The notes beneath the pieces were generated by a model, which was not told where the DNA came from, searched no databases, and saw nothing but the letters and a program-made list of their open reading frames with translations. From Collinsella aerofaciens (GTDB lineage Bacteria > Actinomycetota > Coriobacteriia > Coriobacteriales > Coriobacteriaceae), in assembly GCF_015670795.1 (NCBI RefSeq), contig NZ_JADPCJ010000010.1, forward strand, positions 1-64,000: a DNA stretch of 64,000 nucleotides, in the 5' to 3' direction. Shown here piece after piece: positions 23,371-33,247 of this stretch (its first letter is position 1; every line of letters starts with the position of its first letter). The position numbers and the translations under genes are program-made.

Positions 23371-25848
23371 ATGACCGAACACCACGCCATCAGCCGCCGA
23401 GCATTTACGTTGGGCCTTGGACTCGCGGCGTTGTCGCCACTTGCAAGCCTGTCCGAAACCGCGGCATTGGGCATTGGCCCACGAGCGGCATTTGCAGACG
23501 ACGCTGCCACAGCGTCGGTCAGCCTCGACAATTTCGTCATTCGCCTTCGCCCCGCGGGCTATTTTCGTACCGCGAGCGTCAACGAAGACGGCAACGTCAT
23601 CGGCAACGTCTGCCATCTGTTTAATGACGGCACGTCCAGCAAGCTCATCCTTGAGGACGTAACGACCAAGAATGACGATACAAACTGGTATGCCATCCGC
23701 ACCCTGCTCAATTTCGAAGAGCACAAGAAGACGGGCTACAGCATTTGGTCGGTCGATGGCGACTCGGACAAAGATGGAAAGGTTATCCACGTATGGAGTG
23801 GCGAACATGACGGCAAGCCCAGCCGCTCTTTTGCGTTCGACCGCCAGCTAAACGGAACCTACATCATCCGAGACCGCACGGTCGAGAAAGAAACCGAGAA
23901 AAAAGACATTAAGTACCTGGCAATAGAATCGAACGGCAAAGACCAGGACAACAATAAGATCTGCCATAAGAGTGAGAGCATTCCGTGGGAGCTCGAACTT
24001 ATCGGTTACGACATGAAAAAGAACGATGCCACGGTTAGCAGCCTCGACTGGATCACGTATAGCAGCTACGTCGACGGACCATGTTGGATGAAATACGTCG
24101 ACGACAACAAGTTCCTCGACGAGCTGAGCATCCCGGGTACGCACGATTCGGGCACCTGCAGCGTGGACAACGACACTGAGCCCCAATCCTCGCAAGTAAA
24201 ATGCCAGCAGGATTACATTCCCACGCAGCTGCTCGAAGGCATTCGCTATTTTGATATCCGTCTCGGAAAGGGCGACAACCCTGGCATCTGCCACGGGGAT
24301 TTCTACCTATTCAAAAAAGACGGGGACTATCTGCATCTCTCCGATGTCATCGGGTACTTTAAAACGTTTTTGAGCGAAAACCCGAGAGAAGCGCTTATCA
24401 TGCTCGCATCGCGCGGCAACGACGAGGCTACCGATGACAGTGTTACGACGGCTTTCGCCAAGGTTATGGGCGATAATCCCGATCTGTTCTACACGTCGAG
24501 CCATGTCCCCACGCTGGGCGAGGTTCGCGGAAAGATCGTTCTGCTGCGTCGATTTAGGCTCGCCGGCAACAGTGTAAGCGGCCACACGTGGGGCCTCGAC
24601 CTTACCGAATGGGATGACAAGATCAAGGCTCACTCCGACAGCGCCACTATGTGTCTCGTCCAAGACGCGCGGGGCTTTGAAGCCGCGGGGGAAACAGGCG
24701 ACAAAGAGCCCTATTGCACCAAGGTATACGCCCAGGACAAGTACAAACTCTCGGGAACCGACAAGCTCAGCTGGGTCGATAATGCGCTGAAGGAAACGAC
24801 CGGGCGCACGCGCAACGAGGTAGATGTCGAGGACGATAACGGGGCCAAGGAGAAAGTCCTGGAGCGTTGCTGGTCTATCAACTACACCAGCTGCACGGGC
24901 TTGTCGCACGGAGGCAATCCTTTTACCTCGGCACGAGTAGTCAACGAGCATCTGTATAAGAGCCCGTACATCAATCCCAGCGGCATCGAGGATACAAAGT
25001 CAGATTACCTCAAGCACATTGGCATCATCGCATCCGACTTTGTTGATGCGGCGCTGGCCCGGAGCATCTATCAGCGCAATTACGATACGGAGCACAAGCA
25101 GACGGCTTCGTGCTACCTCCCAGCCCGCATGCACATGACATATGGCGACTCGCTGAGCGACGCCTCGCTCCAGGACGGCAAGACCGTTGGCGAGGGTCAT
25201 TTCCGCCTCGTCGACAGCAGCAACGTACTCAACGTGGCGGCTTCGGGCCATGCGTTTGCCATCGAATATGTGGATGTCGACGCCTTGGGCAACGAGACCG
25301 TTACGGAGCTGCGGGGCTCCGTGCCCATCGATATCGATCCACGCGCGCTGACGCCCCATTTTGAGGGACTCGAAGGCCTTAAGGCCGGCGAAGACGTGCG
25401 CGCCAAGATTGCGGCATCACTCGAGGGCAAGCTCGAAACCGATGCCTGCACGGCCCAGCTCGAGTTTATGCACGGCGCGAACGGCGCTCCGGGCACAGCA
25501 ATGGCCGAGGGCGAAACATTTGCCGCAGGAACGTACTGGGTGCGCGTGAACGGTCTCTTGGGCGGCGCGGCGCAGAACTACACGCTCGCCAGCGACGGAG
25601 CCGCAAGCTTTACCGTAGCGGCCTCGGGCAGTGCAGGCGGCACCGGCAGCGGCACGGGTTCCAACGCAGACGGCGCCGACAAGAACGGCGGCGGCAACAA
25701 GAGCAAGGGCTCGACCGGAAAACTCGCCGACACGGGCGACGGATCTGGCGTTGCCGCCGGGCTCGCTGCCGCCGCCGTGGCGACAACGGTCGCCGGCGCG
25801 GCAATGCTTGCCAATGACCGCGAAGACAGTGAAGGCGCTAGCGAATAG
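23371..25848 (+). CDS. TAT-exported, wall-anchored phosphatidylinositol-specific phospholipase C-like protein
   Basis: Predicted to cleave phosphatidylinositol or a related glycolipid outside the cell. In the 825-residue protein, SRRAFT (8-13) and the following hydrophobic stretch form a twin-arginine signal cut near AFA (39-42). A ricin/beta-rich segment (about 50-215) precedes the PI-PLC X domain (about 240-600): LSIPGTHDSGT with catalytic His 258, EGIRYFDIRLG with Asp 295/Arg 297, and ICHGDFY with His 308. A C-terminal beta domain, a Gly/Asn/Lys linker and LADTG (785-789) plus a helix follow. The tail after the helix is acidic (NDREDSEGASE), unlike usual sortase substrates. GGAG precedes the ATG. 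Confidence 0.88.
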   Translation: MTEHHAISRRAFTLGLGLAALSPLASLSETAALGIGPRAAFADDAATASVSLDNFVIRLRPAGYFRTASVNEDGNVIGNVCHLFNDGTSSKLILEDVTTKNDDTNWYAIRTLLNFEEHKKTGYSIWSVDGDSDKDGKVIHVWSGEHDGKPSRSFAFDRQLNGTYIIRDRTVEKETEKKDIKYLAIESNGKDQDNNKICHKSESIPWELELIGYDMKKNDATVSSLDWITYSSYVDGPCWMKYVDDNKFLDELSIPGTHDSGTCSVDNDTEPQSSQVKCQQDYIPTQLLEGIRYFDIRLGKGDNPGICHGDFYLFKKDGDYLHLSDVIGYFKTFLSENPREALIMLASRGNDEATDDSVTTAFAKVMGDNPDLFYTSSHVPTLGEVRGKIVLLRRFRLAGNSVSGHTWGLDLTEWDDKIKAHSDSATMCLVQDARGFEAAGETGDKEPYCTKVYAQDKYKLSGTDKLSWVDNALKETTGRTRNEVDVEDDNGAKEKVLERCWSINYTSCTGLSHGGNPFTSARVVNEHLYKSPYINPSGIEDTKSDYLKHIGIIASDFVDAALARSIYQRNYDTEHKQTASCYLPARMHMTYGDSLSDASLQDGKTVGEGHFRLVDSSNVLNVAASGHAFAIEYVDVDALGNETVTELRGSVPIDIDPRALTPHFEGLEGLKAGEDVRAKIAASLEGKLETDACTAQLEFMHGANGAPGTAMAEGETFAAGTYWVRVNGLLGGAAQNYTLASDGAASFTVAASGSAGGTGSGTGSNADGADKNGGGNKSKGSTGKLADTGDGSGVAAGLAAAAVATTVAGAAMLANDREDSEGASE

Positions 25849-25880
25849 GCAAGCCGGCCTTTTAGACACATCGACTCAAT

Positions 25881-25917
25881 CGGGGGCGCAGAGCACCGTT
25901 CTGTGCCCCCGATTTTT
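25881..25917 (+). terminator. Intrinsic terminator after the PI-PLC gene
   Basis: CGGGGGC (25881-25887) pairs with GCCCCCG (25905-25911), with CAGA/CTG pairing inside, followed by ATTTTT. Confidence 0.92.
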
Positions 25918-25942
25918 ACCTTGGCCCGAACGCCGCTATCGG

Positions 25943-26212
25943 CTACATCACCATGTTCAGCGCGTTCACAAATTCCTGGGCCTTCGCACGGCTACTCAGG
26001 CTAAAGACGCAAGCGGTCAACAGCCTGTTACGTAGGAAAACGTCGCGGCCCTTGATCCTGTTAACCCCCGTGATGTCCTTAAGGTAGACAATCTCGGTGT
26101 GCTTGCCACCAAAAGTGCCCTTCTTGAGCACCTCAATACGGTTGGGGTAGATCTTGACGTCTTTATACCTACCCGAACCCTTGTCCTGAAACAGCAAGGT
26201 GTTGTTGTCCAT
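25943..26212 (-). CDS. Small PH-like domain protein
   Basis: An 89-residue soluble protein, MDNNTLLFQDKGSGRYKDVKI onward, ending in a helix with RAKAQEFVNALNMVM. The layout of several beta strands (VKIYPNRIEVLKKG, TEIVYLKDITGVNRI, RDVFLRN, LTACVFSLS) and one C-terminal helix is that of bacterial pleckstrin-homology-like (YokE/DUF-type) domains. No partner is evident. GGGAG lies eight bases before ATG 26212. Convergent with the PI-PLC gene. Function unknown. Confidence 0.65.
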   Translation of the reverse strand: MDNNTLLFQDKGSGRYKDVKIYPNRIEVLKKGTFGGKHTEIVYLKDITGVNRIKGRDVFLRNRLLTACVFSLSSRAKAQEFVNALNMVM

Positions 26213-26360
26213 ACGCGTCACTCCCGTGGGGTTCGCTAAAACTGTCTCTATGGCCACATTTTAGTCACTTCGGGAATCCTGCACGAAAGCGCTCGGCGAC
26301 ATTGGAATTCGAGTCCGCGCGAAGACCTTTAATGAAGTGCCCAGCACTTCCCCGCAACAC

Positions 26361-26399
26361 AAAAACGGGGCAGCCCGCACTTCTGCGGACTGCCCCGTT
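26361..26399 (-). terminator. Terminator after the zinc-ribbon gene
   Basis: On the minus strand AACGGGGCAG pairs with CTGCCCCGTT (26364-26373 with 26390-26399), with CCGC/GCGG inside, followed by TTTTTG. Confidence 0.92.
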
Positions 26400-26440
26400 C
26401 CTCTAACTATCGCATCGCAGCGCCAACCGGCTGCGCTTCC

Positions 26441-27778
26441 TTACTTCCCAAATAGCGCACCCAGCAGACCGCGGCGTTTGGGCTTTTCTTCTCGGTAGGA
26501 ACCCTCGGCAACCGCTGCAACCTGGCGCGGTTGCTCGCAGCCTCCACGGCGTACGATCTGGTATAGGAACGGCGATTTAACGTATTTGACCTCGATGGGC
26601 GTGGCGTGCACGGTGCTTTCGCTCGACAGCATCACGTTGGGATTGAGCGGTGCCACCACATGCGTCTCGCGCTTGTCACTAAACACCACCGCAGCCGCGC
26701 GGCCCGTCTGGCCGTTCACGGCGATGCGCACCTGTTCGCCATCGCGACTATCCGAGGCAGGACGATCGACAAAGTACACCGGCACCATAACCAAGCCGTC
26801 CTTGTGCTTGCGGGCCTTGCGCGCCCACGTGCGGATGCTCTTTTTATTGAGCCCCAGTACAGCCTCGGCGTCGTTGCCCGCAACGTCGAGCGCCAACTTA
26901 TCAATGACCACCTGGTCCTTGGTAGACGCATCGACTGAGACAACGCGAAAGTCACCTTCCTGCATGGCGGGATCGAACGGACCGACCTTGGCAAAGTCCC
27001 ACGGCTCCAAAATGCCCATGAGGCGAACGTCCAGGTAGTTTGCCCTGGGGTATGCCCAGTCGAGCACCTCGTAGTACACCAAGGCCTCCTTGCTCAGGCC
27101 CTTGCCCGGGAAGCTCGCCATCATGCGCAAGTCCGCCAGCGCCATGGGGAAATAGAAGAGCATCATGTCGTTTTGGATCGCGTCTTCCACGTCGTGCCCG
27201 GCAAAGGCATCCGGATACTGGCGCACCAGCTGCAGCGCGTTGGCACGTGCCTGCTGCGGCGAGATTTCGCAGGGAATACCCTGCTCGGGCACATACTCCG
27301 CACCAACGCCCATGGTCAGGCGCTTGCTAAACGTCCCCGGCTTGAGCAGGTCCGCAATGCCAATCTTATTGCCGCAGGACGGGCACTCAAACACACGCTG
27401 CGTTGACTCGCCCTCAAAGGACGCTCCGCAGAAGGGGCAAGGAATGCTCACATGCGTGGCCTCTTGGAACTCCTGCGCCGTGCCGCGATCCTCCCACAGC
27501 AGATGTTCCAGGACCGACTGATTGCGCCAGTGCGCATTGAAGAAATACCAGTCCGGGTCCTGCGGGCGCTCGAGTTGCGACACATGCGTGAGTTTGAGCA
27601 GTCCATCCACCACCGTCAACGGCGTATGGCGAATACCCAAAGCGCTCTTGGGCTCTCCGGCGTCCGCCTGCCACGGAACCACCGTGCCGCAATAGGCGCA
27701 CTCAAAGCTGCGCTTAGCCTGGTGCGAGTACATAGGGCCGCCGCAGTTTTGACATTTAATGGCAAACATCTCGTCCAT
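26441..27778 (-). CDS. Zinc-ribbon protein of unknown function
   Basis: A 445-residue protein with two zinc ribbons: CQNCGG with CAYCG (N-terminal, about residues 8-30) and CPFCG with CPSCG (about 115-142), the second spaced like TFIIB or YgiT-type ribbons. After it comes a mixed alpha/beta region with DMMLFYFPMALADLRMM and later VYFVDRPASD, and the C-terminus ends PKRRGLLGALFGK, a basic-hydrophobic tail that could touch the membrane. ATG 27778 has AAGGAGG eight bases upstream; an in-frame ATG at 27829 has none. Similar proteins occur in many Coriobacteria and are annotated as hypothetical or TFIIB-type zinc-ribbon proteins. Confidence 0.65.
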   Translation of the reverse strand: MDEMFAIKCQNCGGPMYSHQAKRSFECAYCGTVVPWQADAGEPKSALGIRHTPLTVVDGLLKLTHVSQLERPQDPDWYFFNAHWRNQSVLEHLLWEDRGTAQEFQEATHVSIPCPFCGASFEGESTQRVFECPSCGNKIGIADLLKPGTFSKRLTMGVGAEYVPEQGIPCEISPQQARANALQLVRQYPDAFAGHDVEDAIQNDMMLFYFPMALADLRMMASFPGKGLSKEALVYYEVLDWAYPRANYLDVRLMGILEPWDFAKVGPFDPAMQEGDFRVVSVDASTKDQVVIDKLALDVAGNDAEAVLGLNKKSIRTWARKARKHKDGLVMVPVYFVDRPASDSRDGEQVRIAVNGQTGRAAAVVFSDKRETHVVAPLNPNVMLSSESTVHATPIEVKYVKSPFLYQIVRRGGCEQPRQVAAVAEGSYREEKPKRRGLLGALFGK

Positions 27779-27996
27779 GGAAACGTCCTCCTTTGCACAG
27801 GGGCTGTCGACATTAAGTATGTCGAGCAAGCAGGCACATGCCCATACCCATGTGGCCCAAAATGGACCACCCAGGCAGACGAGAAGGCTCGCTCGTTAGC
27901 ACCGGCAGACTATTGCTGCATTTTCTGAGCATCGGCGCACGGCGCCCCCGTGCGAGCTACACTATCCCCTTAAACATGATTGTGAGGACGACCGCT

Positions 27997-29178
27997 ATGC
28001 TATTTGTAAATCGGCTGGTACATACGCTTGTTCCCGGCAGCGAGAGCGAGCCGGTCGATGCATCTTGCCGCACCAACGCGGGCTTTTCCGCAAGCCTCGT
28101 CTGCATTGGCCTCAACATCACCCTGTGCCTGGCCAAGGGCATCGCGGGTCTGCTCGCCGGCTCCGTCTCCCTCATCGCCGACGCTTTCAACAACCTCTCC
28201 GATGCCTCGAGCAACATTGTGAGCCTGCTCGGTTTCCGCCTTGCCAGCCGCCCGGCAGACGAAGGCCACCCCTATGGTCACGGCCGCTACGAGTACCTAG
28301 CCGGCCTGTTCGTCGCCGTCCTGGTTTGCGCCGTCGGCATCAACCTGATTCTCGAGTCGGTCACCAAGATCATCAAGCCCTCGCCCACCGCTTACACGTT
28401 TATTTCCCTTGCGGCACTGGCTACGTCCATGCTCGTTAAGCTCTGGATGGCAGCGTTCAACCGCACGCTGGGCGATCGCATCGACTCCGAAACGCTCATC
28501 GCCACGGCGCAGGACTCCAAAAACGACGTCATCACCTCGGGCTCGGTCTTGGTGGCGGCGCTTATTTCGCAGACGACCGGCTTTGATCTCGACGGCTGGG
28601 CAGGCCTGGGTGTGGGCATCTTCATCTGCATCAGCGGTCTGGGCCTGGTGCGCGACGCCATCAGCCCGTTGCTGGGGCAAGCGCCCGACCCCAAGCTCGT
28701 CCAGGCAATCCGCGACAAGATCATGTCCTATCCGCAGGTCCTGGGCACACACGACCTCATGGTGCACGACTACGGCCCCGGTCGTCAGTTTGCCAGCGCC
28801 CACGTGGAGATGCCCGGCGAGGGCGACGCGTTTGAGCACCACGAGATTCTGGACACCATCGAGCACGACATCAAGCGCCAGATGGGCATTGGTATCACGC
28901 TGCACTGCGACCCCATCGCGACAACCGGCGATGACTTGCGCGGCTGGGTCAAGCGCGGCGTCATGCAGATCGATCCCGCGCTCTCCATCCACGATCTGCA
29001 CGAGCACGACGGGTTCGTTTCGTTTGACCTGGTGCGTCCCGACGGCTTTGACATATCCGACGAGGAGCTGCTGGAGCTCGTCACGCGCATCGTGCACGAG
29101 CGCCGGCCCGATGTCTCATGCGTCGTCACGTTTGATTCGGGCTTCAGCTCGCCCGAGCGTCCGGCCGAGCAGCTGTAG
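27997..29178 (+). CDS. Cation diffusion facilitator with Mn-type metal motifs
   Basis: CDF proteins export divalent metals in exchange for protons. The 393-residue protein has six membrane helices and a cytoplasmic C-terminal domain with extra sequence. The intramembrane site reads N-x3-D in helix 2 (DAFNNLSDA) and D-x3-D in helix 5 (AQDSKNDVITS), the quartet of Mn-transporting CDFs rather than the HxxxD/HxxxD of zinc ones; HPYGHGRYEYLAG is also conserved. Mn2+ export is therefore the best guess. ATG 27997 has GAGG nine bases upstream. Divergent from the zinc-ribbon gene. The last 100 residues form a second, MTase-free alpha/beta segment of unknown role. Confidence 0.88.
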   Translation: MLFVNRLVHTLVPGSESEPVDASCRTNAGFSASLVCIGLNITLCLAKGIAGLLAGSVSLIADAFNNLSDASSNIVSLLGFRLASRPADEGHPYGHGRYEYLAGLFVAVLVCAVGINLILESVTKIIKPSPTAYTFISLAALATSMLVKLWMAAFNRTLGDRIDSETLIATAQDSKNDVITSGSVLVAALISQTTGFDLDGWAGLGVGIFICISGLGLVRDAISPLLGQAPDPKLVQAIRDKIMSYPQVLGTHDLMVHDYGPGRQFASAHVEMPGEGDAFEHHEILDTIEHDIKRQMGIGITLHCDPIATTGDDLRGWVKRGVMQIDPALSIHDLHEHDGFVSFDLVRPDGFDISDEELLELVTRIVHERRPDVSCVVTFDSGFSSPERPAEQL

Positions 29179-29196
29179 CCCCGCTCCGCTCGTCCG

Positions 29197-30186
29197 CTAG
29201 TTTCCCTGCGCGCCCGAGATGCCGTTTTGCAGGGCGTTCCAGGCATCCGTCGCCATGCCGCCCAAGTTCTGCGCGGTATCGCCCAGGTTCTGAGCGGTGT
29301 CGCCCAGCTCTTGCGCCTTGTCTCCCAACTCCTGCGCCTTGTTGCTCAAGTCCTCCAGCGTATTGGAGCTCGAGCTGTCGGTACCGCTTTGGCCGTCGGA
29401 CGAGTTGCCCGAACTGTTCTTGTGCGTGAGTTGAATTTCGAGGTTGCCGTTGTCGTTATAGTAGGCAGAAGTAACGACCCAGTTGGCATCGACGACGGGC
29501 GTTGAGCCATCATCAGTCAGGACCACGGCATTCGAAAGATCGACGCCGCGCGACTTGAGGATCTTCTTGGCGTTGGACCAGTACTGCCCCGGGATATCAC
29601 TCAAATCGACGGTGCTAGACGAGGCGGACTCGGTTTGCTCGGCAGTGGTATCGGCCGTTGAACTCCCTCGCTTGTTGAGCATGCCCGACACGATGGCAAA
29701 CACAACCGACAGCGCAAAGAAGATCGCCAGCACGATGAGGATCTTCTTAATCACGCTCGACGAACGCGACGGCGTCTCTTCCTCGTCCTCGCCATATTGC
29801 GGAATCGACTTGGGGTACTCGCGATACGGCTCGCGCGACTCGTAGCGAGGCTGCGCCGTGCGAGGCATATACGTCGTCTGCTGAGGCTGCGGAATGGGAT
29901 TCTGCGGCAGGTCATCATAGGGATTCGGCGTCGAGGCGGCATAAGAATCCTGCGGCGCGTAATCAAACGGGTCTGCCGCCGCGTTGCCATAGGGGCTTTG
30001 CAAAGATGCAGCGTAAGGGTCCTGCGCCGCGTCGCCATAGCCCATAACTCGTGTGGGCTCGGCAGAAGGCTGCGTCGCGGCGGGGTCGACATAACCGGGG
30101 TTGGGAACAACGCGGGTCGCATCGGCGCTATCGCCAGCCTGCGCGGAACCGCAGCCGCCCATCACGGTTGTCTTGTCCTGATCCAT
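29197..30186 (-). CDS. Membrane protein with FHA-docking-like threonine motifs and PASTA-like domain
   Basis: A 329-residue protein. The cytoplasmic N-terminus carries three T-x-V-type motifs, KTTVMG (5-10), ATRVV (23-27) and PTRVM (44-48), then a Tyr/Pro/Gln-rich stretch. A membrane helix (149-170) is followed by a Ser/Thr linker, a PASTA-like outer domain (PGQYWSNAKKILKSRGVDLSNAVVL) and a C-terminal heptad-like repeat (KAQELGDKAQELGDTAQNLGD). The threonine motifs resemble phospho-acceptor sites read by FHA domains in actinobacterial STPK signalling. AAGGA precedes ATG 30186. Role in kinase or cell-envelope signalling is inferred. Confidence 0.7.
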   Translation of the reverse strand: MDQDKTTVMGGCGSAQAGDSADATRVVPNPGYVDPAATQPSAEPTRVMGYGDAAQDPYAASLQSPYGNAAADPFDYAPQDSYAASTPNPYDDLPQNPIPQPQQTTYMPRTAQPRYESREPYREYPKSIPQYGEDEEETPSRSSSVIKKILIVLAIFFALSVVFAIVSGMLNKRGSSTADTTAEQTESASSSTVDLSDIPGQYWSNAKKILKSRGVDLSNAVVLTDDGSTPVVDANWVVTSAYYNDNGNLEIQLTHKNSSGNSSDGQSGTDSSSSNTLEDLSNKAQELGDKAQELGDTAQNLGDTAQNLGGMATDAWNALQNGISGAQGN

Positions 30187-30304
30187 GCAACGATTCCTTT
30201 CCGTCGCCTGTAAGCATCAAGTTATCCATGCATTCTACCAGCGCAAAAGCCTATGATGGGCAGAGTCCGTCGGTATCTACAAGACATGCGCGGGCCTAAG
30301 GATC

Positions 30305-30341
30305 AAAAAGCCCCGCCGGGCCTTGGTAGGCGCGACGGGGC
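30305..30341 (-). terminator. Terminator after fhs
   Basis: On the minus strand GCCCCG (30336-30341 complement) pairs with CGGGGC (30310-30315), with CGCGCC/GGCCCG inside, followed by TTTTTG. It lies 26 bases past the fhs stop. Confidence 0.9.
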
Positions 30342-30366
30342 GGGCAAGCGGCTATGAGCAGCGAGC

Positions 30367-32034
30367 TTAGAACAGGCCGGTGATATTGCCGTCGTTGTCG
30401 ACGTCGATGTTCTCGGCCGCGGGAACCTTGGGCAGGCCAGGCATGGTCAGAACGCTGCCGGTCAGCGCGACCACAAAGTGGGCACCGGCGGAAACCTTGA
30501 GCTCGCGCACGGTGATGCGGAAGCCCTCGGGAGCGCCCAGCGCCTTGGCGTTGTCGCTAAAGCTGTACTGCGTCTTGGCCACGCATACCGGCAGGTTGCC
30601 AAAGCCGTTCTCGCGCAGCTCGGCGAGCTGGCGCTTGGCAGCCGGCGTAAAGTCGACACCGTCGGCGCGGTAGATCTTGGTGGCAACGGCCTCGAGGGCG
30701 TCGGCCACATCGGCACCGTCCTCGTAGGCAAACTTGAGCTCGCTCGGCTGCTCGATCAGGCGCATGACCTCATCGGCCAGGTCGAGCGCGCCCTCGCCGC
30801 CCTTAGCCCAAACCTCGGACAGCTTAACGTTGACACCGAGCTTCTGGCACTCGGACTCGATGAGCTCGAGTTCGGCCTCGGTGTCCGTCGGGAAGCGGTT
30901 GATGGCGACCACGCAGGGCAGACCGTAGACATTCTGAATGTTGTCGACGTGGCGCAGCAGGTTGGGCATGCCGGCCTTGAGGGCCTCGAGGTTCTCCTCG
31001 TTGAGGTCGGCCTTGGCGACACCGCCGTTGTACTTAAGCGCGCGAGCGGTGGCGACGATCACGACGGCGTTGGGACGAACGCCCGTCATGCGGCACTTGA
31101 TGTCGAGGAACTTCTCGGCACCCAGGTCGGCGCCAAAACCGGCCTCGGTAATGGCGACGTCGCCAAAACGCATGGCCATACGCGTGGCCATGATGGAGTT
31201 GCAGCCGTGGGCGATATTGGCGAAGGGACCGCCGTGGACAAACGCAGGCGTGCCCTCGAGCGTCTGAACCAGGTTGGGTTTGAGCGCGTCCTTGAGCAGG
31301 GCCGCCATGGCACCCTGAGCCTTAAGGTCACGAGCGCGGACGGGCTCGCCGGCAAAGCTATAGCCGACAACAATCTCGCCCAGGCGCTCCTTAAGATCGT
31401 TGATGCTCGTGGACAGGCACAGGATTGCCATGACCTCGGAGGCAACAGTGATGTCGAAGCCATCCTCGCGCGGCACGCCCTGGGCTTTGCCGCCAATGCC
31501 GTCGATAACATGGCGCAGCTGACGATCGTTCATGTCGACAACGCGCTTCCAGGTGATGCGCTTAACGTCGATGCCGAGCTGGTTGCCCTGCTGAATATGG
31601 TTGTCGAGCATGGCGGCCAGCAGGTTGTTGGCGGCACCGATAGCGTGGAAGTCACCGGTAAAGTGCAGGTTGATGTCCTCCATGGGGATGACCTGGGCCC
31701 AGCCGCCGCCGGCGGCACCGCCCTTGACGCCAAAGACGGGGCCGAGCGAAGGCTCGCGCAGGGCCACGGCGCTCTTGACGCCGCGACGACGCAGACCGTC
31801 GGCCAGGCCGATGGTCGTGGTGGTCTTGCCCTCGCCTGCGGGCGTGGGATTGATAGCGGTCACGAGGACAAGCTTGGCCTGGTGATCAGTTGGCTCGTTG
31901 AGCAGGGAATAGTCGACCTTTGCCTTGTCAAAGCCGTACGGAATCAGATGCTTAACGTCGACGCCGGCGTTCTTGGCCACCTCGGTAATAGGCAGCGGCG
32001 TAACAGAACGTGCGATTTCGATGTCAGTAGGCAT
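30367..32034 (-). CDS. fhs: Formate-tetrahydrofolate ligase
   Basis: Makes 10-formyl-THF from formate, THF and ATP. The 555-residue protein shows the whole family pattern: [23 protein letters not shown] (ATP-binding), [53 protein letters not shown], and [15 protein letters not shown]. Length is normal. ATG 32034 has AAAGGA six bases upstream. Separate from folD-fchA, but together the three cover the formyl/methenyl/methylene steps of folate one-carbon metabolism, supplying purines from formate and possibly a reductive C1 route. Confidence 0.97.
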   Translation of the reverse strand: MPTDIEIARSVTPLPITEVAKNAGVDVKHLIPYGFDKAKVDYSLLNEPTDHQAKLVLVTAINPTPAGEGKTTTTIGLADGLRRRGVKSAVALREPSLGPVFGVKGGAAGGGWAQVIPMEDINLHFTGDFHAIGAANNLLAAMLDNHIQQGNQLGIDVKRITWKRVVDMNDRQLRHVIDGIGGKAQGVPREDGFDITVASEVMAILCLSTSINDLKERLGEIVVGYSFAGEPVRARDLKAQGAMAALLKDALKPNLVQTLEGTPAFVHGGPFANIAHGCNSIMATRMAMRFGDVAITEAGFGADLGAEKFLDIKCRMTGVRPNAVVIVATARALKYNGGVAKADLNEENLEALKAGMPNLLRHVDNIQNVYGLPCVVAINRFPTDTEAELELIESECQKLGVNVKLSEVWAKGGEGALDLADEVMRLIEQPSELKFAYEDGADVADALEAVATKIYRADGVDFTPAAKRQLAELRENGFGNLPVCVAKTQYSFSDNAKALGAPEGFRITVRELKVSAGAHFVVALTGSVLTMPGLPKVPAAENIDVDNDGNITGLF

Positions 32035-32179
32035 GGGCGGTCCTTTCGTTACCGGATGAGAAAAAGACCAATCCAGCATAGCACGCGCGCGCAATAGTAA
32101 AACGCCCGTAACCGACGAACGGTGATATGTTTACCCGATGCCCAGCGATAGCCTACAGATGCGCTAAACAAGCCCATTC

Positions 32180-33247
32180 CTACAGGGTTGGCTCAATACC
32201 CAAATGCTCGAATGTGCGAAGGGTTGCCTGGCGGCCCTGGGGTGTGCGGATCATCAATCCGCACTGCAGCAGATAGGGCTCGTAGACATCCTCGAGCGTG
32301 CCCGGGTCCTCGCCCACCGCGCTGGCAAGCGTGGTCAGGCCGACGGCACGGCCGGAGAACGTCTTGGCAAGCGTCTCCAAGATTCGAATGTCCATCCAGT
32401 CCAGACCAAGCTCATCGATCTCAAAGAACTCGAGCGCCTGGCGGCAGATATCGAGCTCGATGGGACCGTTGCCGCGCACCTGCGCGTAGTCGCGCACGCG
32501 CTTGAGCAGACGGTTGGCCAAGCGCGGCGTACCACGCGAGCGCGAGCCGATCTCGAGTGCGCTGGGATGGTCGATCGTCACACCCAGAATGGTCGCCGAG
32601 CGTGTCACAATCTGGGCGAGCTCCTCAACGGTGTAGTAATCCAGGCGATATGAAATGCCAAAGCGGTCGCGTAGCGGGCCGGTCAACATGCCCGAGCGAG
32701 TCGTTGCCGCCACCAGCGTGAACTTGGGGATATCCAGGCGAATCGAGCGTGCAGCCGGACCCTTGCCGATCACAATATCGAGGGCAAAGTCCTCCATCGC
32801 AGGATACAGGACCTCCTCGACCGAGCGGTTGAGGCGGTGGATCTCGTCGATAAACAGCACGTCACCCGGTTGCAAGTTAGTCAGGATGGCCGCCAGGTCG
32901 CCCGTGCGCGCGATGGCAGGGCCACTCGTGGTCTTGATCTGAGCGCCCAGCTCGTTGGCGATAACCGTAGCCAGCGTGGTCTTTCCCAGACCCGGAGGGC
33001 CCGAGAAGATCACGTGGTCGAGCGTCTCGCCACGGCTCTGCGCCGCCTCGATCAACACGCGCAGGCTCTGCTTGATGTGCTCCTGACCGCAGTAGTCGTC
33101 CAGGCGCTGGGGACGCAGGGTACGGTCGACATCGAGGTCCTCGGGCGTCAGCTCCGAGCCCACCATGCGCTCACCGTGCGCCATGGATGCCGCCGGCGAG
33201 CTGCCGGGCGTCGCCCACAGGTCCTGAGAGTCATCGGCTTCCCACAT
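32180..33247 (-). CDS. ruvB: Holliday junction helicase motor RuvB
   Basis: ATP-driven motor that migrates Holliday junctions with RuvA. The 355-residue AAA+ protein has [19 protein letters not shown], Walker [10 protein letters not shown], Walker B DEIH and the [23 protein letters not shown] sensor block, then the C-terminal winged helix. The ATG at 33247 overlaps the ruvA stop by one base (TGATG); a GTG at 33250 is also possible. Last gene of ruvCAB. Confidence 0.97.
   Translation of the reverse strand: MWEADDSQDLWATPGSSPAASMAHGERMVGSELTPEDLDVDRTLRPQRLDDYCGQEHIKQSLRVLIEAAQSRGETLDHVIFSGPPGLGKTTLATVIANELGAQIKTTSGPAIARTGDLAAILTNLQPGDVLFIDEIHRLNRSVEEVLYPAMEDFALDIVIGKGPAARSIRLDIPKFTLVAATTRSGMLTGPLRDRFGISYRLDYYTVEELAQIVTRSATILGVTIDHPSALEIGSRSRGTPRLANRLLKRVRDYAQVRGNGPIELDICRQALEFFEIDELGLDWMDIRILETLAKTFSGRAVGLTTLASAVGEDPGTLEDVYEPYLLQCGLMIRTPQGRQATLRTFEHLGIEPTL

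Noticed and set aside
30478-32097. A 539-codon plus-strand frame opposite fhs
   Set aside because: Mirror of the fhs coding strand; no motifs, and fhs itself is unambiguous.
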